This document shows positions 41,581 through 53,925 of a DNA stretch of 64,000 nucleotides, one piece after another. Source of the DNA: Reticulitermes speratus (Eukaryota > Arthropoda > Insecta > Blattodea > Rhinotermitidae); NCBI GenBank assembly GCA_021186555.1, contig JAJKFL010000003.1, positions 52,799,130 to 52,863,129 of the forward strand. Reading direction: 5' to 3'. A program made the translations under genes and the position numbers. The notes under the pieces are model-generated. The model saw nothing but the letters and a program-made list of their open reading frames with translations, had not been told where the DNA came from and did no database searches. Within the stretch, counting starts at the first letter, position 1. Each line of letters begins with the position of its first letter.

Positions 41581-42380
41581 TGGCCCTCGCATAATACTGC
41601 CACGTTGATCCTCGTGACGTTGCCGGTGACTTCTCATACGAAGCGCTCGAATCAGAGCACCATAGAATGTCCCTGGAGGACGTTATGCTGCCATTCTCAT
41701 GATGCATGTTTCACCGAAGTTACCTTTCCTGCTAATCTGTTTGTGTATGCAGTCGTGGTAGGAGCACCTGTCAAGGTTGCCTCAAGTGTGATAGCACTAG
41801 ACAGGAATGCAGGCCGTCAATTGCCAGGCCTTGATGGCGAACAAATATTAACGTTGTCGATACAAAACTACAGTTAGTTCTAACAGTATTGAAGACTCGT
41901 TAAAAATACGTGTTTTGGGAAATAATCTCTGGTTGTCCAAGAATGATAAGAAGCCAATGAATACGCTTGTAAACCAGTTTTTAATGCTACCGCCTAGTGA
42001 CAACTTTGGTTTTAAGTCGTAAATATTAACTAGTCTGGTGATAGCCTGTGCCTGGGGTAGGCTGTATGTGCTGTCCATTCAAAAGTGGGGGATTTGATGT
42101 GCCGCTGTGATGTGCTGTTTTGCCACCAGGTGAGTGCTGAAATAGGTCCAGGTACTTGAATGCAGTGTGTCGTGATTTTCCCAGTGAATAATACAGCGTT
42201 TGCTATATCATTCCCCTGAGCACGGCGGTTGTCACGGGATGTGGTGGCGGATATAGGCTTGCTGTGCGATAAAGCTGCCGTGCTCGGGGAAACGGTAAAA
42301 GATGCACCCTGTATTTGCAAGTGGTGTTGCTTGTCTGCCTGTAGAAGTAAAACGAGCGAGATTTGACTTTCACAGCGGCC
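41581..42380. other. Unassigned stretch
   Basis: No recognised element. Confidence 0.4.
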
Positions 42381-42519
42381 GGTACTGTGGCATGTGACGA
42401 CATGTAACTTGGTAGATAGGTACCAGCGTTTCGGAGGAACCTGCTGCCTCCATTTTCTGCCCTGAATAAACGTTTGTACGTACTGATGAAACTACAGGGT
42501 GTCACATCCCAGAATACCG
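42381..42519. repeat. Fold-back element, TGACGCCGTGTAG family, copy 5
   Basis: The left end GGTACTGTGGCATGTGACG and right end GTCACATCCCAGAATACC mirror each other. The left arm holds ACCAGCGTTTCGGAGGAACC and CTGCTGCCTCCA, the reverse of the GGAGG-stem and GAAACG box. Confidence 0.7.
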
Positions 42520-42902
42520 TAAATTGCATGACTTTTGCTATGTTCAGGGACTTGTATTTGGAACGGCCTGGACGTGGTTTGGAAGCCAAGAAAGTGGTAG
42601 GCCGTACTTATTGGTATGCAGCACTTACTGTAGCATCATGAAACAGCATTTTGTCCACGTTCTGTGCTTGTGCGTTTCCTATCGTTTTCATTAACCGGTT
42701 GGTAGGTATATTTGTTATGGAGAGACTTACCTGTGAGGTAAGATCTAAAGTTACAAATATTTGGATTAATTTTGATTTCAACAGAATATCCTTTTGCGGT
42801 AGTTTTAGAGGACTGAGACTTTAACCCGGAATTGGTTACATGAGGTTGGATTATAATAGTGACGTCACTGTGACCTGTCCATATTGTACAAACAAGACAG
42901 GC
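42520..42902. other. Unassigned stretch
   Basis: No recognised element. Confidence 0.4.
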
Positions 42903-43426
42903 AATGTACATATAAATGTAACATTGAGGCGCGTTCACGTAACCGTTGTTGCAGTGGGAAAACAATAAGTATTACATATTATGAGTGTGTGTCTGTAGCC
43001 TTAGTTACCCAGCATGCAAAGCGCATGCGCCGTATTATATTGTCATCTGTGGCCTGTCTGGCTGTACCATATTTTTTCCACATTATCTCATGAACGGCAT
43101 GATTTTCGAGAAAACGTTATTCGACATAAAATGTGTGTTTTGATTTTCTCTACAACTTTTGTCTGAAACGTTTCTCGTTCTAAGAAGAATTGAGCGAGAT
43201 ATTATCATAAATGTACGTAGGTCTTCATGTAAAGTACCTGTTATTCCTGTCGGATTTTAATGAAACTTGAATTTTGTCGACAGATTTTCAAAAGATCCTC
43301 AGATGTCAGATTTAATAAAAATCCGTCCAATGGGAGCAAAGTTGTTACATGCGGACGAACAGACGTGTAGACAGGCAGTAATGACGAAGCTAGTAGTCGC
43401 TTTTCGCAATTCTGCGAACGCGTTTA
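42903..43426 (-). mobile_element. Dispersed non-coding repeat D1, copy 2 (reverse)
   Basis: Reverse complement aligns with 750-1252 (same landmarks, CGGCGCATGCGC, CCAGACAGGCCACAGATG, GCGAAAAGCGACTA). Extra bases occur mainly in the half nearest 43300. It shares the GCGCGTTCGC-like sequence at both ends with copy 1. No target duplication was identified. Confidence 0.75.
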
Positions 43427-45183
43427 ATAATTTGTGGTTTTGTTCATTAGGAATATTGAAATGCTTTTAAGAGTTCTAACCATGTATATACATTATGAAG
43501 TACAGTAACAATAAACAAACATGTTTCGTTGTTTCAGGTGAGTTCCTGTCGTCCGTTCACTGTCGGAACTTGTAAGTTACCTTCTAATAAGAACTATGTT
43601 ATGACGTACGTACAGTGCACAGTATTTGTCAAATCCGTGTACTAACTGAGGCCACGGGAAAAAAATTCCCCTTCCCCGTCCATTCCCCTCCAGCCGCCTA
43701 GCCATTCTGTTCACACGATGGTTGGCGTTTGTAACCACGTAATAACCTTTTCCAACGACAAGCGCTTTGGACTGGTTGATAGGAAGACGTTCAGACGTTG
43801 CGATTCACGCCATCTATGGTGCTTCGTTTCGTGGTTGCAGTATACTATTCACTACAAAGACTGCGCTCTAATCGGCTGCCCAATCCCACACGTACACGCA
43901 GGCCTGACGTACGTTTTGTACTGAGGGCAAAGCCCGTTTATTGGTAACCCAGTGTTAATGTAAATACAAACTGTGGCTCGTATACTGACCTTCTATCGTG
44001 GTATTTGTTGATCATGTTGTATGCGCGTACCCTAGGGTAGGATGTGGTAATCGGGATACGTGGACCTTTAGGCAAACCTGATTTTGTCCCACCTGTTATT
44101 GATTCCTTTGGACAGGACTCTGGTATTTAATTTTGTGCCATTGTAACATGTTCCATGACGAAGCAGTTTTAAGAGTGATCTTTTGAATAGAATTTGAGGG
44201 TATCTGCATTTAATGAGACCTTTCAGAGACACACTTTTGTATTTGTGAGTAGTTTAATGACAGAATGGCAGGAAGATTAGTGAATAATGAATTGGAAAGG
44301 ATGTGGAAGGAGGTGACTGTGGTGTAAATCGAGGATATTTACCCCCATCGACCGAGGAAAGCTGTGGAAAACGAGGATTGTCGGTGTGCGGGCCTAGATT
44401 TGAATCTCGAACCTCTTCATCTCAGCTGCCTATATTGCAGAATGTTTGTGTAAGGATAAACTTGTTCCACAGCTGTTCGTATATTAACACTTTAATCCTG
44501 GAAGGCCAGTAATTTATAGATTAATAGTCATATATCTGCCACTGAAGAGTAGCTTAATGTATTACTGTGTGACAAGCCAGCTTGCTGTGTTAAAACGTGA
44601 AATTATCGCACATGGGCCTTACTGTTACACGCTGCACACAAGGTGTTTTAGTACCGTCGTGTTTGTTAATGGATTTTTGCGATACGGCAGTGATACCATC
44701 TGTTGTAGGTGAGTTGTTAGAACTGCTTATATCTGCCCGGAGACTGGCTGCCCCGGATGAAGAGTTGCAGACTTGGACGGTGCATAGTTAGTGTAGCTGG
44801 AAGAACGTTGTTTAATAAACCAGTGAATTTATTGTGGTAAAACTGGGACTGGCATATGGACCTCTGGCATTAGTCGTACATTTTCGGATTTGTGCGTTAA
44901 GAAAACCAGAAATGTTTCGTCTAGATAAGTCCGTGTACGTAACGTTGATTTCCGTTTTCCGTTCTGTGCGTGGGTCGTGCAGAAACATGGTAGCCAGGTT
45001 TTGTGCGCGAGAGACTACTTGTGTTACGGATATGAAATTGGTTTATTTGAAAGTGCAGTCTAGCAGTTGTACTGGGGGCTTAGACGTTCACTTTAGTAGG
45101 ACAATTAGTATGTTGCAACTAAAAGTCTGACGAAACTGTCTGAGCTGCGGCCGAATTCATTACAACATTTTCTTACTTACACC
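43427..45183. other. Unassigned stretch
   Basis: No tandem structure. A SINE-like B-box, GATTTGAATCTCGAACC, lies near 44397 without a clear A-box. TTTCGTTGTTTCAG at about 43525-43538 is acceptor-like, but the downstream frame is not recognisable. Confidence 0.4.
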
Positions 45184-46207
45184 GACGGAGGTTCGTTGCG
45201 TCTAAAGGCCCCAGACAGGACCAAGCCCTGAGGGAATTTCGTTGTGTCCAGTGGCCCCAGACAGGACCAAGCCCTGAGGGAATTTCGTTGTGTCCAGTGG
45301 CCCCAGACAGGACCAAGCCCTGAGGGAAGTTGTGTACATGTGGCGCTAGACGTCACTAGGCATGAGGCAATAAAGTCTGTGTCTAGCTGCCCCAGACAAC
45401 CACAACCGACGGAAGTTTCGTTGCGTCTAAATGGCCCCAGACAGGACCAAGCACTGAGGGAATTTCGTTGTGTACAGTGGCCCCAGACAGGACCAAGCCT
45501 TGAGGGAATTTCGTTGTGTACAGTGGCCCCAGACAGGACCAGCCTGAGGGAATTTCGTTGTGTCCAGTGGCCCCAGACAGGACCAGCCTGAGGGAAGTTT
45601 CGTTGTGTCCAGTGGCCCCAGACAGGACCAAACCCTGAGGGAATTTCGTTGTGTCCAGTGGCCCCAGACAGGACCAATGCCCTGAGGGAATTTCGTTGTG
45701 TCCAGTGGCCCCAGACAGGACCAAGCCCTGAGGGAATTTCGTTGTGTCCAGTGGCCCCAGACAGGACCAAGCCTTGAGGGAAGTTTCGTTGTGTCCAGTG
45801 GCCCCAGACAGGACCAGGCCTTGAGGGAAGTTTCGTTGTGTCCAGTGGCCCCAGACAGGACCAAAGGGCCTTGAGGGAATTTCGTTGTGTCCAGTGGCCC
45901 CAGACAGGACCAGCCTGAGGGAAGTTCGTTGTGTCCAGTGGCCCCAGACAGGACCTAGCCCTGAGGGAAGTTCGTTGTGTCCAGTGGCCCCAGACAGGAC
46001 CAAGCCCTGAGGGAAGTTCGTTGTGTCCAGTGGCCCCAGACAGGACCAAGCCCTGAGGGAAGTTCGTTGTGTCCAGTGGCCCCAGACAGGACCTAGCCCT
46101 GAGGGAAGTTCGTTGTGTCCAGTGGCCCCAGACAGGACCTAGCCCTGAGGGAATTTCGTTGTGTCCAGTGGCCCCAGACAGGACCAAGCCCTGAGGGAGG
46201 TTCGTTA
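45184..46207. repeat. 46-bp tandem array, about 22 units
   Basis: The unit GGCCCCAGACAGGACCAAGC + CCTGAGGGAATTTCG + TTGTGTCCAGT varies from 43 to 48 bp by small indels (GACCAGCCTG, GACCTAGCC, AAGGGCC). A divergent segment at 45330-45415 with GGCGCTAGACGTCACTAGGC interrupts the array. The first and last units share GGTTCGTT, and the variants GCCTTGAGGGAAG and GTGTACAGTGG cluster. Minus-strand frames of up to 336 codons come from the repeat. Confidence 0.95.
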
Positions 46208-46232
46208 CACACCAGGAGTGGTGTGTAAGACT

Positions 46233-46440
46233 ATTGTGGTGTTCTGGGTAGTGACACCGTGCAGTCTGATATTTTGATGCAGATATTTCAGAGGAACGTA
46301 ACTGCCTGCATCTGCACGGTGCCGTGTACAGACGTTTCGGAAGGGCCCAATGCCTTCAAAGAAACCCTGAAGCAGGAAGCAGCAGATTTCTCCAAAACGT
46401 CGGTAAAAACTGCCGTACTGCATTGCGAAATCCTGGATCC
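46233..46440. repeat. Fold-back element, TGACGCCGTGTAG family, copy 6 (expanded)
   Basis: The left arm is GTGTTCTGGGTAGTGACACC, GTGCAGTCTG. The middle has TTTCAGAGGAACGTAACTGC and GACGTTTCGGAAGG. The right arm is AAAACGTCGGTAAAAACTGC. Two partial copies of the GAAACG box on one strand suggest internal duplication. Confidence 0.6.
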
Positions 46441-46856
46441 TCGTTATGACTTTGACTATATTCTAGGCTATTTTCCGCTTGTAAGCGTTTATAAAGTAAT
46501 TTCGAAGGTGAAAAAAAAAGGTGTACTTGAAGGCTGGGCAGCGAAAGTTCGGTGGAAGTCAATTTCGTCTGGCGTTCCGCTCGATTGGCGACCTCGTCTT
46601 CGCGAACAGACGTCCTTGACGCGCTGAATGCCGCCTCGCATCGTGTCACCTGCCTCCTGTTGCTTAATTGATCATAAATCATTGGACCGTTTCATTGCAT
46701 ACCTAATCCATTCCTACACTGCTGCATTATCCTTTTAAGCATAATGGTAACTATAGTACCATCTGTTTTAACATTAAAAATGTATTTTCCACACAGTGTA
46801 TTCGTGTTTTCTATGATTATGACAATAAAGAACTACATAACGAGGAACTTAATGAT
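46441..46856. other. Mostly unassigned; possible relic of the TTAA element left arm
   Basis: TTTTCCACACAGTGTATTCG with TGTTTTCTATG at about 46785-46812 resembles the CCCACACAGTGTATTTATG start of the 114-bp elements. The match is too short to delimit. Confidence 0.3.
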
Positions 46857-47640
46857 CTGTACACGTCACCAAATATTATCGGGTGATCAAATCAAGAAGA
46901 ATGAGATGGGTAGGGCATGTAGCACGTATGGGGAAGTGAAGTTTGGAAGAGACCTGAGGGAAGGAGACCACTTGGAAGACCCAGACGTAGATGGGATCTG
47001 TACTTGTTCATCAAATATTATCCGGGTGATCAAATCAAAAAGAATGAGATGGACGGGGCTTGTAGCACGTATGAGGGGAGAGGTGCATGCAGGTTTTTGG
47101 TAGAGAGACCCGAGGGAAGGAGACCACTTGGAAGACCCAGACGTAGATGGGATCTGTACTTCTCATCAAATATTATCCGGGTGATCAAATCAAGAAGAAT
47201 GAGATGGGCGGGCATATAGCACGTATGGGGGAGAGGTGCGTACAGGATTTTGGTGGGGAGACCTGAGAGGAGGAGACCACTTGGAAGACCCAGACGTAGA
47301 TGGGATCTGTACTTCCATCAAATATTATTGGGGTGATCAAGAATAATTAGTTCGGCGGGGCATGTAGCATGTATGGGGGACTGGAGAGGTGCATCAGGAT
47401 TTTGGTGGGGAGACCTGAGGGAAGGAACCCTTGGAAGACCCAGGCGTAGATGGGAGGATAATATTAAAATGGATCTTCAAGAAGTGGGATGGGGGCATGA
47501 ACTGCATTGATATGGCTCAGGATAGGGACAGGTGGCGGGCTGTTGTGAGTGCGGTAATGAACCTTTGTGTTCCGTAAAACGCGGGGAGTTTCTTGACTAG
47601 CTAACGACCTGTTGGCTTCTCAAGAAGGACTGTGCTGCTT
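46857..47640 (+). pseudogene. Non-LTR retrotransposon family A ORF2 relic with internal 4-fold tandem duplication
   Basis: A segment of about 150 bp starting near CATCAAATATTATCCGGGTG repeats at about 46867, 47009, 47162 and 47314. It codes for the words IKSRRMRWAGHVARM, GRRPLGRPRRRWDLYF and decays differently in each unit. The final unit runs on into RRWEDNIKMDLQEVGW, VNAVMNL and the 3' UTR ending TTCTCAAGAAGGACTGTGC. Local tandem duplication followed insertion or occurred in the source copy. Confidence 0.75.
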
Positions 47641-47754
47641 GGAGTTAATCGCAATAAACAGTGATTGTTTCCCAAAAAATGGGTCTTTGTAATGGAACAA
47701 GACTGTTCTATGAGAGGTATGAATCGAGGCATTTTATATCCAGATATGGACGTG
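47641..47754. other. Short unassigned spacer
   Basis: Nothing recognised. Confidence 0.35.
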
Positions 47755-47925
47755 TTATAATGGCCGGCCTCTCATTACGGATGCCTGGGTTCGATCCCAG
47801 GTCAGTGCGTGTGAGATTGTGGTGGACACTGACATTGGGACAGATTTTTCTCCGAATACTTCGGTTGTCCTCTGTCAGTATCATTCCACCAATTGTACAT
47901 GCTCATCTTTATCGCCACGTTTCTC
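47755..47925 (+). mobile_element. tRNA-derived SINE, family 5
   Basis: TGGCCGGCCTCTCATTACGG (A-box side), CCTGGGTTCGATCCCAGGTC (strong B-box with a T-stem), TGTGGTGGACACTGACATTG, TTCTCCGAATACTTCGGTTG and TATCATTCCACC. The first 20 or so bases of the tRNA-like head are damaged. I recognise the body as a common insect SINE. Confidence 0.75.
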
Positions 47926-49375
47926 TTACCAGATCCAGAAGGACGAACGGGCGAAGCCTGGGATACAATGCGGCTGTATGTCGAAGTACTGTATGATAGG
48001 GAATATCTGTTCACAGGCTTCCACGGGCGGTCATTGAGGGTGGCGCTATATCGGGGTTTGACTGTATCCACAAGTGACATGTTTGGCAGATATGCCAGTC
48101 GTGGTAACTCTGGCTTATTGACACGTGTCCCTTGTGTTCAACATTGCGAGGGTGCGAAGGGTGATTTTATTTGAGGCACATTTAGCTTTGTCAATATGTG
48201 CAATTGTATTCGAGTACGGCCCACTGATTGTGTGGAATTTATAATTTATCGCCATTGTTAGCCTCCCACGTTGATTGAGGCATTTGCAGAACGGTAGGTG
48301 TCATACGTAGGTGATTTCCCAGAACTTGTTACATTTTTCTCTTGCGTGTCCGTCTCCTTCAACTGCAGTAGCTTTCGTGCCCGTAATTTACAGTGTAACT
48401 TCCAGAATGTCTGCGTAATGCTAGAACTGACATAACACGTATAATTCTGAGTCATTAGCAGAGACCACCGGTAATGTAATTTCGCTGTAAGTTTATCAGC
48501 CTGCTATTTACGTCACTTATGTTTGCTGTTGGCAGTTTGTTTCCACTCCGGTAATAAGAACTCTTTCATGGGTTATTCCGCATGCATTGTTAGTTGGTTC
48601 CCCTCAGTTGTGCACATATTTATAATGGTTCGTTATGGATGCGAAGTTTTGTCCAGTGGGCACCGGAAATAAAGCCTCCGACCCGCAAAGCACATCCCTT
48701 AGCCTGCAGATGATGCCGAAATCGAGAATGCATGGAGATGCACCTCCGTTCATCGGCATGTCTTCGTAGAGGAATGTTTATTTAAACCACAGTGACAACT
48801 TTACCTCAGATTAAACAATAACTGTTGTTATTTGTGTCTCGGCTCCTCCCGGCTTTTCAAATTCAGAGCCAGTTCACCAATTTTCTCGAAATTTGGTATG
48901 CGATTGGCAGTACCTTGGCGCAGTAATAACTACATTGCAGACTGCGAAGTTTTGCATTGTTTACGGGTTGTTTAAATGTTAATGTGGTTTTCCGGTGACA
49001 TAATGAAAGCTAAAGATTGTGGAATCTGACGTCTGTTGGGTGCGATTTACCATGTTTCCCGTATCGATCATTTCGATACGTGGCGCACGCTGCTTCCTTT
49101 GACCAGACCTTGAATAAAGACCTGAGTCCAACAGGCCCAGTAACTTTCACTGCGTATCCTAGTAAGGCCGAAAAGAGAGAAACCAGCATTATTGCATGAG
49201 TGTTCCACGTCTCCACGTGTCTTGAACACGTTGCGTATTTAATCGGGAGTTTGGGGCTTTTTATGGTTTTTTAAATTCAAAATAGGAGTTTCTGTTAGCG
49301 ATATTTAAAATTTACGTAACTGTCGTGAAGTTTTAAAAAGGTATGAAATGAAGACTGACTGAATGCAGCACAGTC
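47926..49375. other. Unassigned stretch
   Basis: No recognised element or coding signal. Confidence 0.4.
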
Positions 49376-49710
49376 CTTCTAGAGAAACAGCTCGTTCGTC
49401 AGCTAGTCAAGATATTCACCGTGTTGTTTGGAATCCAAAGTTCATCGCCGTGTTCACAAGAGCTCGCTACATGTCCCTATCCTGAGCCAGATCAGTGCAG
49501 TCCAAGATCTCATCCTATTTCTTGCAGATGCGTTCTAATATTATCCTCTCTTCTAAGCCCAGGTGTCCCAAGTTGCCTTTTACATTCAGGTTTCCCCACC
49601 ACAGTCTGTTTGCATCTGTCCTGTCTCCTATACATGCTACATGCCCCGCCCGTTTCATTCTCCTGATTTCATCACCCGGATAATATTTGGTGGGGGGTAC
49701 AATCATACAG
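49376..49710 (-). pseudogene. Non-LTR retrotransposon family A tail (reverse)
   Basis: Reverse strand reads KYYPGDEIRRMKRAGHVACI, GDRTDANRLWWGNLNVKGNL, then the decayed WEDNIR and 3' UTR up to TTCTCTAGAAGGACTGTGC. It has lost the KRPLGRPRRRW stretch through substitutions. Confidence 0.7.
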
Positions 49711-49829
49711 CTCCTGATCGTGCAGTATCATCTAGTCGCCTGTTACCTTTACCCTCTGATATGGAATGGGGACACGATTTTTAAGTTAGAAGTCCCCGCC
49801 GTGGGAGTGTCATATCTGGTGTTAGCCGG

Positions 49830-50347
49830 CGTGTGTGTAACATCATGTGTGTAACATGTGTGGAACATCATGTTTGTAACATCATGTTTGTAACATCATG
49901 TGTGTAACATCATGTGTGTAACATCATGTGTGTAACATGTTTGTAACATCATGTGTGTAACATGTTTGTAACATCATGTTTGTAACATCATGTGCGTAAC
50001 ATCATGTGTGTAACATCATGTTTGTAACATCTGTGTAACATCATGTTTGTAACATCATGTGCGTAACATCATGTGTGTAACATGTTTGTAACATCATGTG
50101 TGTAACATCATGTGTGGAACATCATGTTTGTAACACATTTATGTAACATATGTGTAACATCATGTGTGTAACATGTGTGTAACATCATGTTTGTAACATC
50201 ATGTGTGTAACATCATGTTTGTAACATGTTGTAACATCATGTGCGTAACATCATGTTTGTACATCAGTGTGTAACATCATGTGTGTAACATCATGTGCGT
50301 AACATCATGTTTGTAACATCATGTGCGTAACATAATGTGTGTAACAC
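49830..50347. repeat. 14-bp tandem array (CATCATGTGTGTAA), about 37 units
   Basis: Units alternate GTGTGTAA, GTTTGTAA and GTGCGTAA, with frequent 3-5 bp deletions (CATGTTTGTAACATC). The alternation gives an irregular 28-bp higher-order period in places. Confidence 0.95.
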
Positions 50348-51491
50348 ATTCTCCCGCGCTTATTCTGCGTATGAAATGTTCTGACGGTTTTGGAATTCGA
50401 CTCTGTGCTGTAGCATTGTGGCGTTGATTTCGGCATTCGCATGTTAAAATTCGCCCCCCCCCCCCCCCCCCCAAATATCTGTTCAAAAGACTGTGGCTTA
50501 GTGGTTTCTATACATCATTTTTTTATAACACCCCGTAGGTCTTTCAGTAGTGGTGACAGATCAGGGAAGTGAAATGACTGTGGAATGGCCCACCCCACCC
50601 TCACGTTCTACGCAACTTCCGGACTTATTTCCCCACTCTCCAGCGCCATTTTTTTTATACTAAGGCTGATGCAAGCTTTGCAACTCGCAGAAAACGAAAT
50701 GCTGTACGTGACTAGGAAACATGGCGTGTTGCGGTACATTTGTCAAGGCGCGTCATTAATGCAAATGCAACTCCCCTATTCCATTACCTGAGTAATGGAG
50801 AAGAGAACTTAGGAAACTGATAGTGGTTCTGCTAGTCAAGTTTCGTATACTTTTTGAAACGCTGAGTTTCATTGCCGTCTTTAAAAAAACTGATATCACT
50901 CCACACCTCCATACGCTTTTAATGTTAATCTTATCCTCCCATCTACGACTAGGTTTTTTTTTTGAGTGACCGCTTCCCTTGTGCGCCGTGCCTCGTTCGT
51001 CTCTCAGTCTTTGAAGAGGAGTGAAGATTATGACGCCCTCAGTATGTAATTTTCTCTATCCCCATGTTCGTTTCTAAGTCTCTATTCAGATAACCTTCTC
51101 AGTCTGTGTTGTCTATAACTGTGGAGGGCGAATTTCAGACCCACATAACAATTTGTATTTATCTTTTAATCGCTTCGTTTATGTTGAAACCCAGTTTTTT
51201 TCTGTTCAGAAATAGCACATGTAGAACTAAAATTGCCTTACCCCGTGAGACTTTTGCGGGTGGAGGTTAATGGGTGGCGCTGTTGTTAAATTTGACTGTA
51301 TAGCGTTGATGGTAGATGATTTAGTGTGAATATAATATTAAATGCGATTTATTTGTTGAGTCTAAAGTACAGTTCTTTGGATGTGACTGCTAACACCATG
51401 TTCTTGCCAGTGCACAGTGAATGTGTATTTATTACGAATTACTGGCGTTTATCTTGTGCTGTTTATTCTGTTTGGAAAGGTTCCCGTCTCT
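50348..51491. other. Unassigned stretch
   Basis: A C run of about 19 bases lies at 50454-50472. No recognised element. Confidence 0.4.
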
Positions 51492-52347
51492 TTAACACTT
51501 TAAAAGGCTAAAATTTACGCGAATTTATTAAAGCTTCATTTCGTACCGCGCAGTAAACACACCCGTCTCGTTATACAAACCAGTCAGTTAATGTACAGTG
51601 AAATATCGCTGTTTGTTCTGAGATCCACACAAAACACATAAATACAGTCCGTACCGCGCAGTAAACACACTCGTCTCAGTTATACAAACAGTCAGTTAAT
51701 GTACAGTGAAATATCGCTGTTTGTTCTGAGATCCACACAAAAACATAAATACAGTCCGTACCGCGCAGTAAACACACTCCGTCTCAGTTATACAAACCAG
51801 TCAGTTAATGTTGTACAGTGAAATAATCGCTGTTTGTTCTGAGATCCACACAAAACACATAAATACAGTCCGTACCGCGCAGTAAACACACTCGTTCGTT
51901 ATACAAACCAGTCAGTTAATGTACAGTGAAATAATCGCTGTTTGTTCTGAGATCCACACAAACATAAATACAGTCCGTACCGCGCAGTAAACACACTCCG
52001 TCTCAGTTATACAAACCAGTCAGTTAATGTTGTACAGTGAAATAATCGCTGTTGTTCTGAGATCCACACAAAACACATAATACAGTCCGTACCGCGCAGT
52101 AAACACACTCCGTCTCAGTTATACAACAGTTTAGTTAATGTGGTACATGAAATATCGCTGTTCTGTGATCCACCAAAACACATGAATACGTCCCGTACGG
52201 CAGTAAACACATTCCGTTTCAGTTATAACGGTTGTATTGAAATTGCTGTTTGGTCTGATAAATCAACGCACTCTGTACAGAATTTAGAATTGTCTCAATG
52301 TTAAAATGGTGTACTTAAAATTAAACCGCTGAAGTTTAAATGGTAAT
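51492..52347 (-). mobile_element. piggyBac-like (TTAA) element carrying a 114-bp array, copy 3 (reverse)
   Basis: The plus-strand left end is TTAACACTTTAAAAGGC at 51492, corresponding to TTAACCCTTTAGAGTCC of copy 1. The right end, CCGCTGAAGTTTAAATGG + TAAT at 52344-52347, corresponds to CCACTGGACTTTAAAGGG + TTAA. The array in between is short and more decayed toward 52200. It is the oldest-looking of the three array-bearing copies. Confidence 0.6.
51538..52210 (-). repeat. 114-bp satellite array, about 6-7 units (reverse)
   Basis: CGTACCGCGCAGTAAACAC recurs at about 51544, 51649, 51757, 51873, 51978 and 52089, with a damaged seventh near 52190. Many 1-8 bp deletions give periods of 105-116 bp. 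Confidence 0.95.
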
Positions 52348-53193
52348 AGAATTGTAAGCACTGGTATCGGTCAGTTAATTTCCATGGTTTTTCAACGCAT
52401 GGATGTGAATACTGGTTTCCTTAAAGGAATGAAATGCTGGTAATTGAGAACAGAAAATCTCGGTCTGTGTGCATACCTGCGTATTACAGCAGGGTTGATA
52501 ATTGTGAAAGATAGAGAGCCATGCAGTGTATTGACCTGGCCAGGTGGAAAAAGCAGCTCACCTGTTCCTGATTTGAATTTTTAACAAGTGTTTAATGACG
52601 CTGGTACGATGGAATGCGGGAGCATGAAGAAGAAACAAGAAACGGCGAATTCTCAGTAGTAGCGGCACTTCCATATACCTTTTTCATCGCAGAGTATAAA
52701 TTTGGTCCACCGAGTTGATTTGCTAGCCGGGGGGAGGACCCAGTCAGTTTGCATCTCCAGTTCTGCGTAGTTCTTCAGTCATCTGTGTTGTTGTTTCAGG
52801 CTGCCAAGTTTGAAACTGCCGCTATTTGCCTATCACCGCCCACCGTATAAAAATATGCAAGGCTGAAATTGATCGCTTACTTCTCAGGAAAATTCCGAAG
52901 TGGTTTGTTTTGCCTGGCAACATAGTCGAGCGGTCAGAAACTGTTCAGTTTGCTGATGCTCGTTACGCGGCACCAATTTTTTTTTTCGGCCTTTGCAATG
53001 AAGTGTCGCAAAAATTCATCTCTTGACTGTACCGTATCTGTTTATTTGAGTGTAATAACTCAATGAGGCGCAGGAATTTTTTTTTTTTTTAATTTGGTAA
53101 TGGGAAACTTCGCTGGAAATTTTTTCTTGAAAAAAAAAACCCCGATGATGGCGCATGCGCATTATCTGTATCGTATTTTGCTATTATTTAGAC
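52348..53193. other. Unassigned stretch
   Basis: TTGTTGTTTCAG ends at about 52799, an acceptor-like sequence, followed by an open stretch reading LPSLKLPLFAYHRPPYKNMQ; no donor or recognisable protein follows. Two A/T homopolymer runs lie near 53080 and 53132. Confidence 0.35.
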
Positions 53194-53720
53194 CAGTGGC
53201 ACTCAACCTTTTTTGTTCGCGTACCCCCAGATATTTATTTCTCATCAACTTTGTACCCCCAAAGTTGTTGGTGCATAATTCAAGTTATACGCAGTCTATA
53301 ATCTACATCTAAAATAAGTTAAATAAATTACATCCAAAATAATGTATTAAATAATAAGTTTTAAATGAAAAAAGGAGAATCAAGCTATTAAATAACAAAT
53401 ATATTATTGCCTATCATATAAAAATTAATAAAGGAACAAATGTATTTTAGCAAAGCAAAATTATATGAACTGAGTGGAATAAAATGAAACTAGCCGCCCA
53501 GATAAGAATCGCATAAAGGAGAGATAGAGAGAGAGAGAGAGAGATGGCGCTCCCAGATCGCATGTCCTTACGTCCGGGTCTCTTGTGGCTAACCCTAAAT
53601 CTGGCCCTGATTATTCAATGTTTATCATGAAATAATATGTTTTTTTTTTAATTTTACATACCCCGTAAGATGTCTTCGCGTACCCGCGGGGGCACGCGTA
53701 CCCCAGGTTGAATACCACTG
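53194..53720 (-). mobile_element. hAT-type MITE, CAGTGGTATTCAACC family, copy 2 (reverse)
   Basis: 527 bp, ends CAGTGGCACTCAACC and GGTTGAATACCACTG. The flanks ATTTAGAC (53186-53193) and ATTTACAC (53721-53728) match at 7 of 8. The interior aligns in reverse with 15669-16123, including GGGCCAGATTTAGGGTTAGC and the (GA)n run. Confidence 0.92.
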
Positions 53721-53925
53721 ATTTACACGGAATAGACCACGATTTTGAAATGTTAATAATGACTTGACGGATTGCAGTGATCGCAGTGTTAACATGTCAG
53801 CGTCCTCTCTAAGGCACATTGACAAATGTTAATATTAAAATCTCAGCATTTTGCCAGTAGATTTTATTTTTGGTGCTTAGAAACAGAGATGGCGCACTGT
53901 AATTCTCAGACAGCTGTGTAACGTG

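Noticed and set aside
45177-46187. 336-codon reverse frame in the 46-bp array
   Set aside because: Repeat-derived; units differ by indels not divisible by three, so no frame is conserved.
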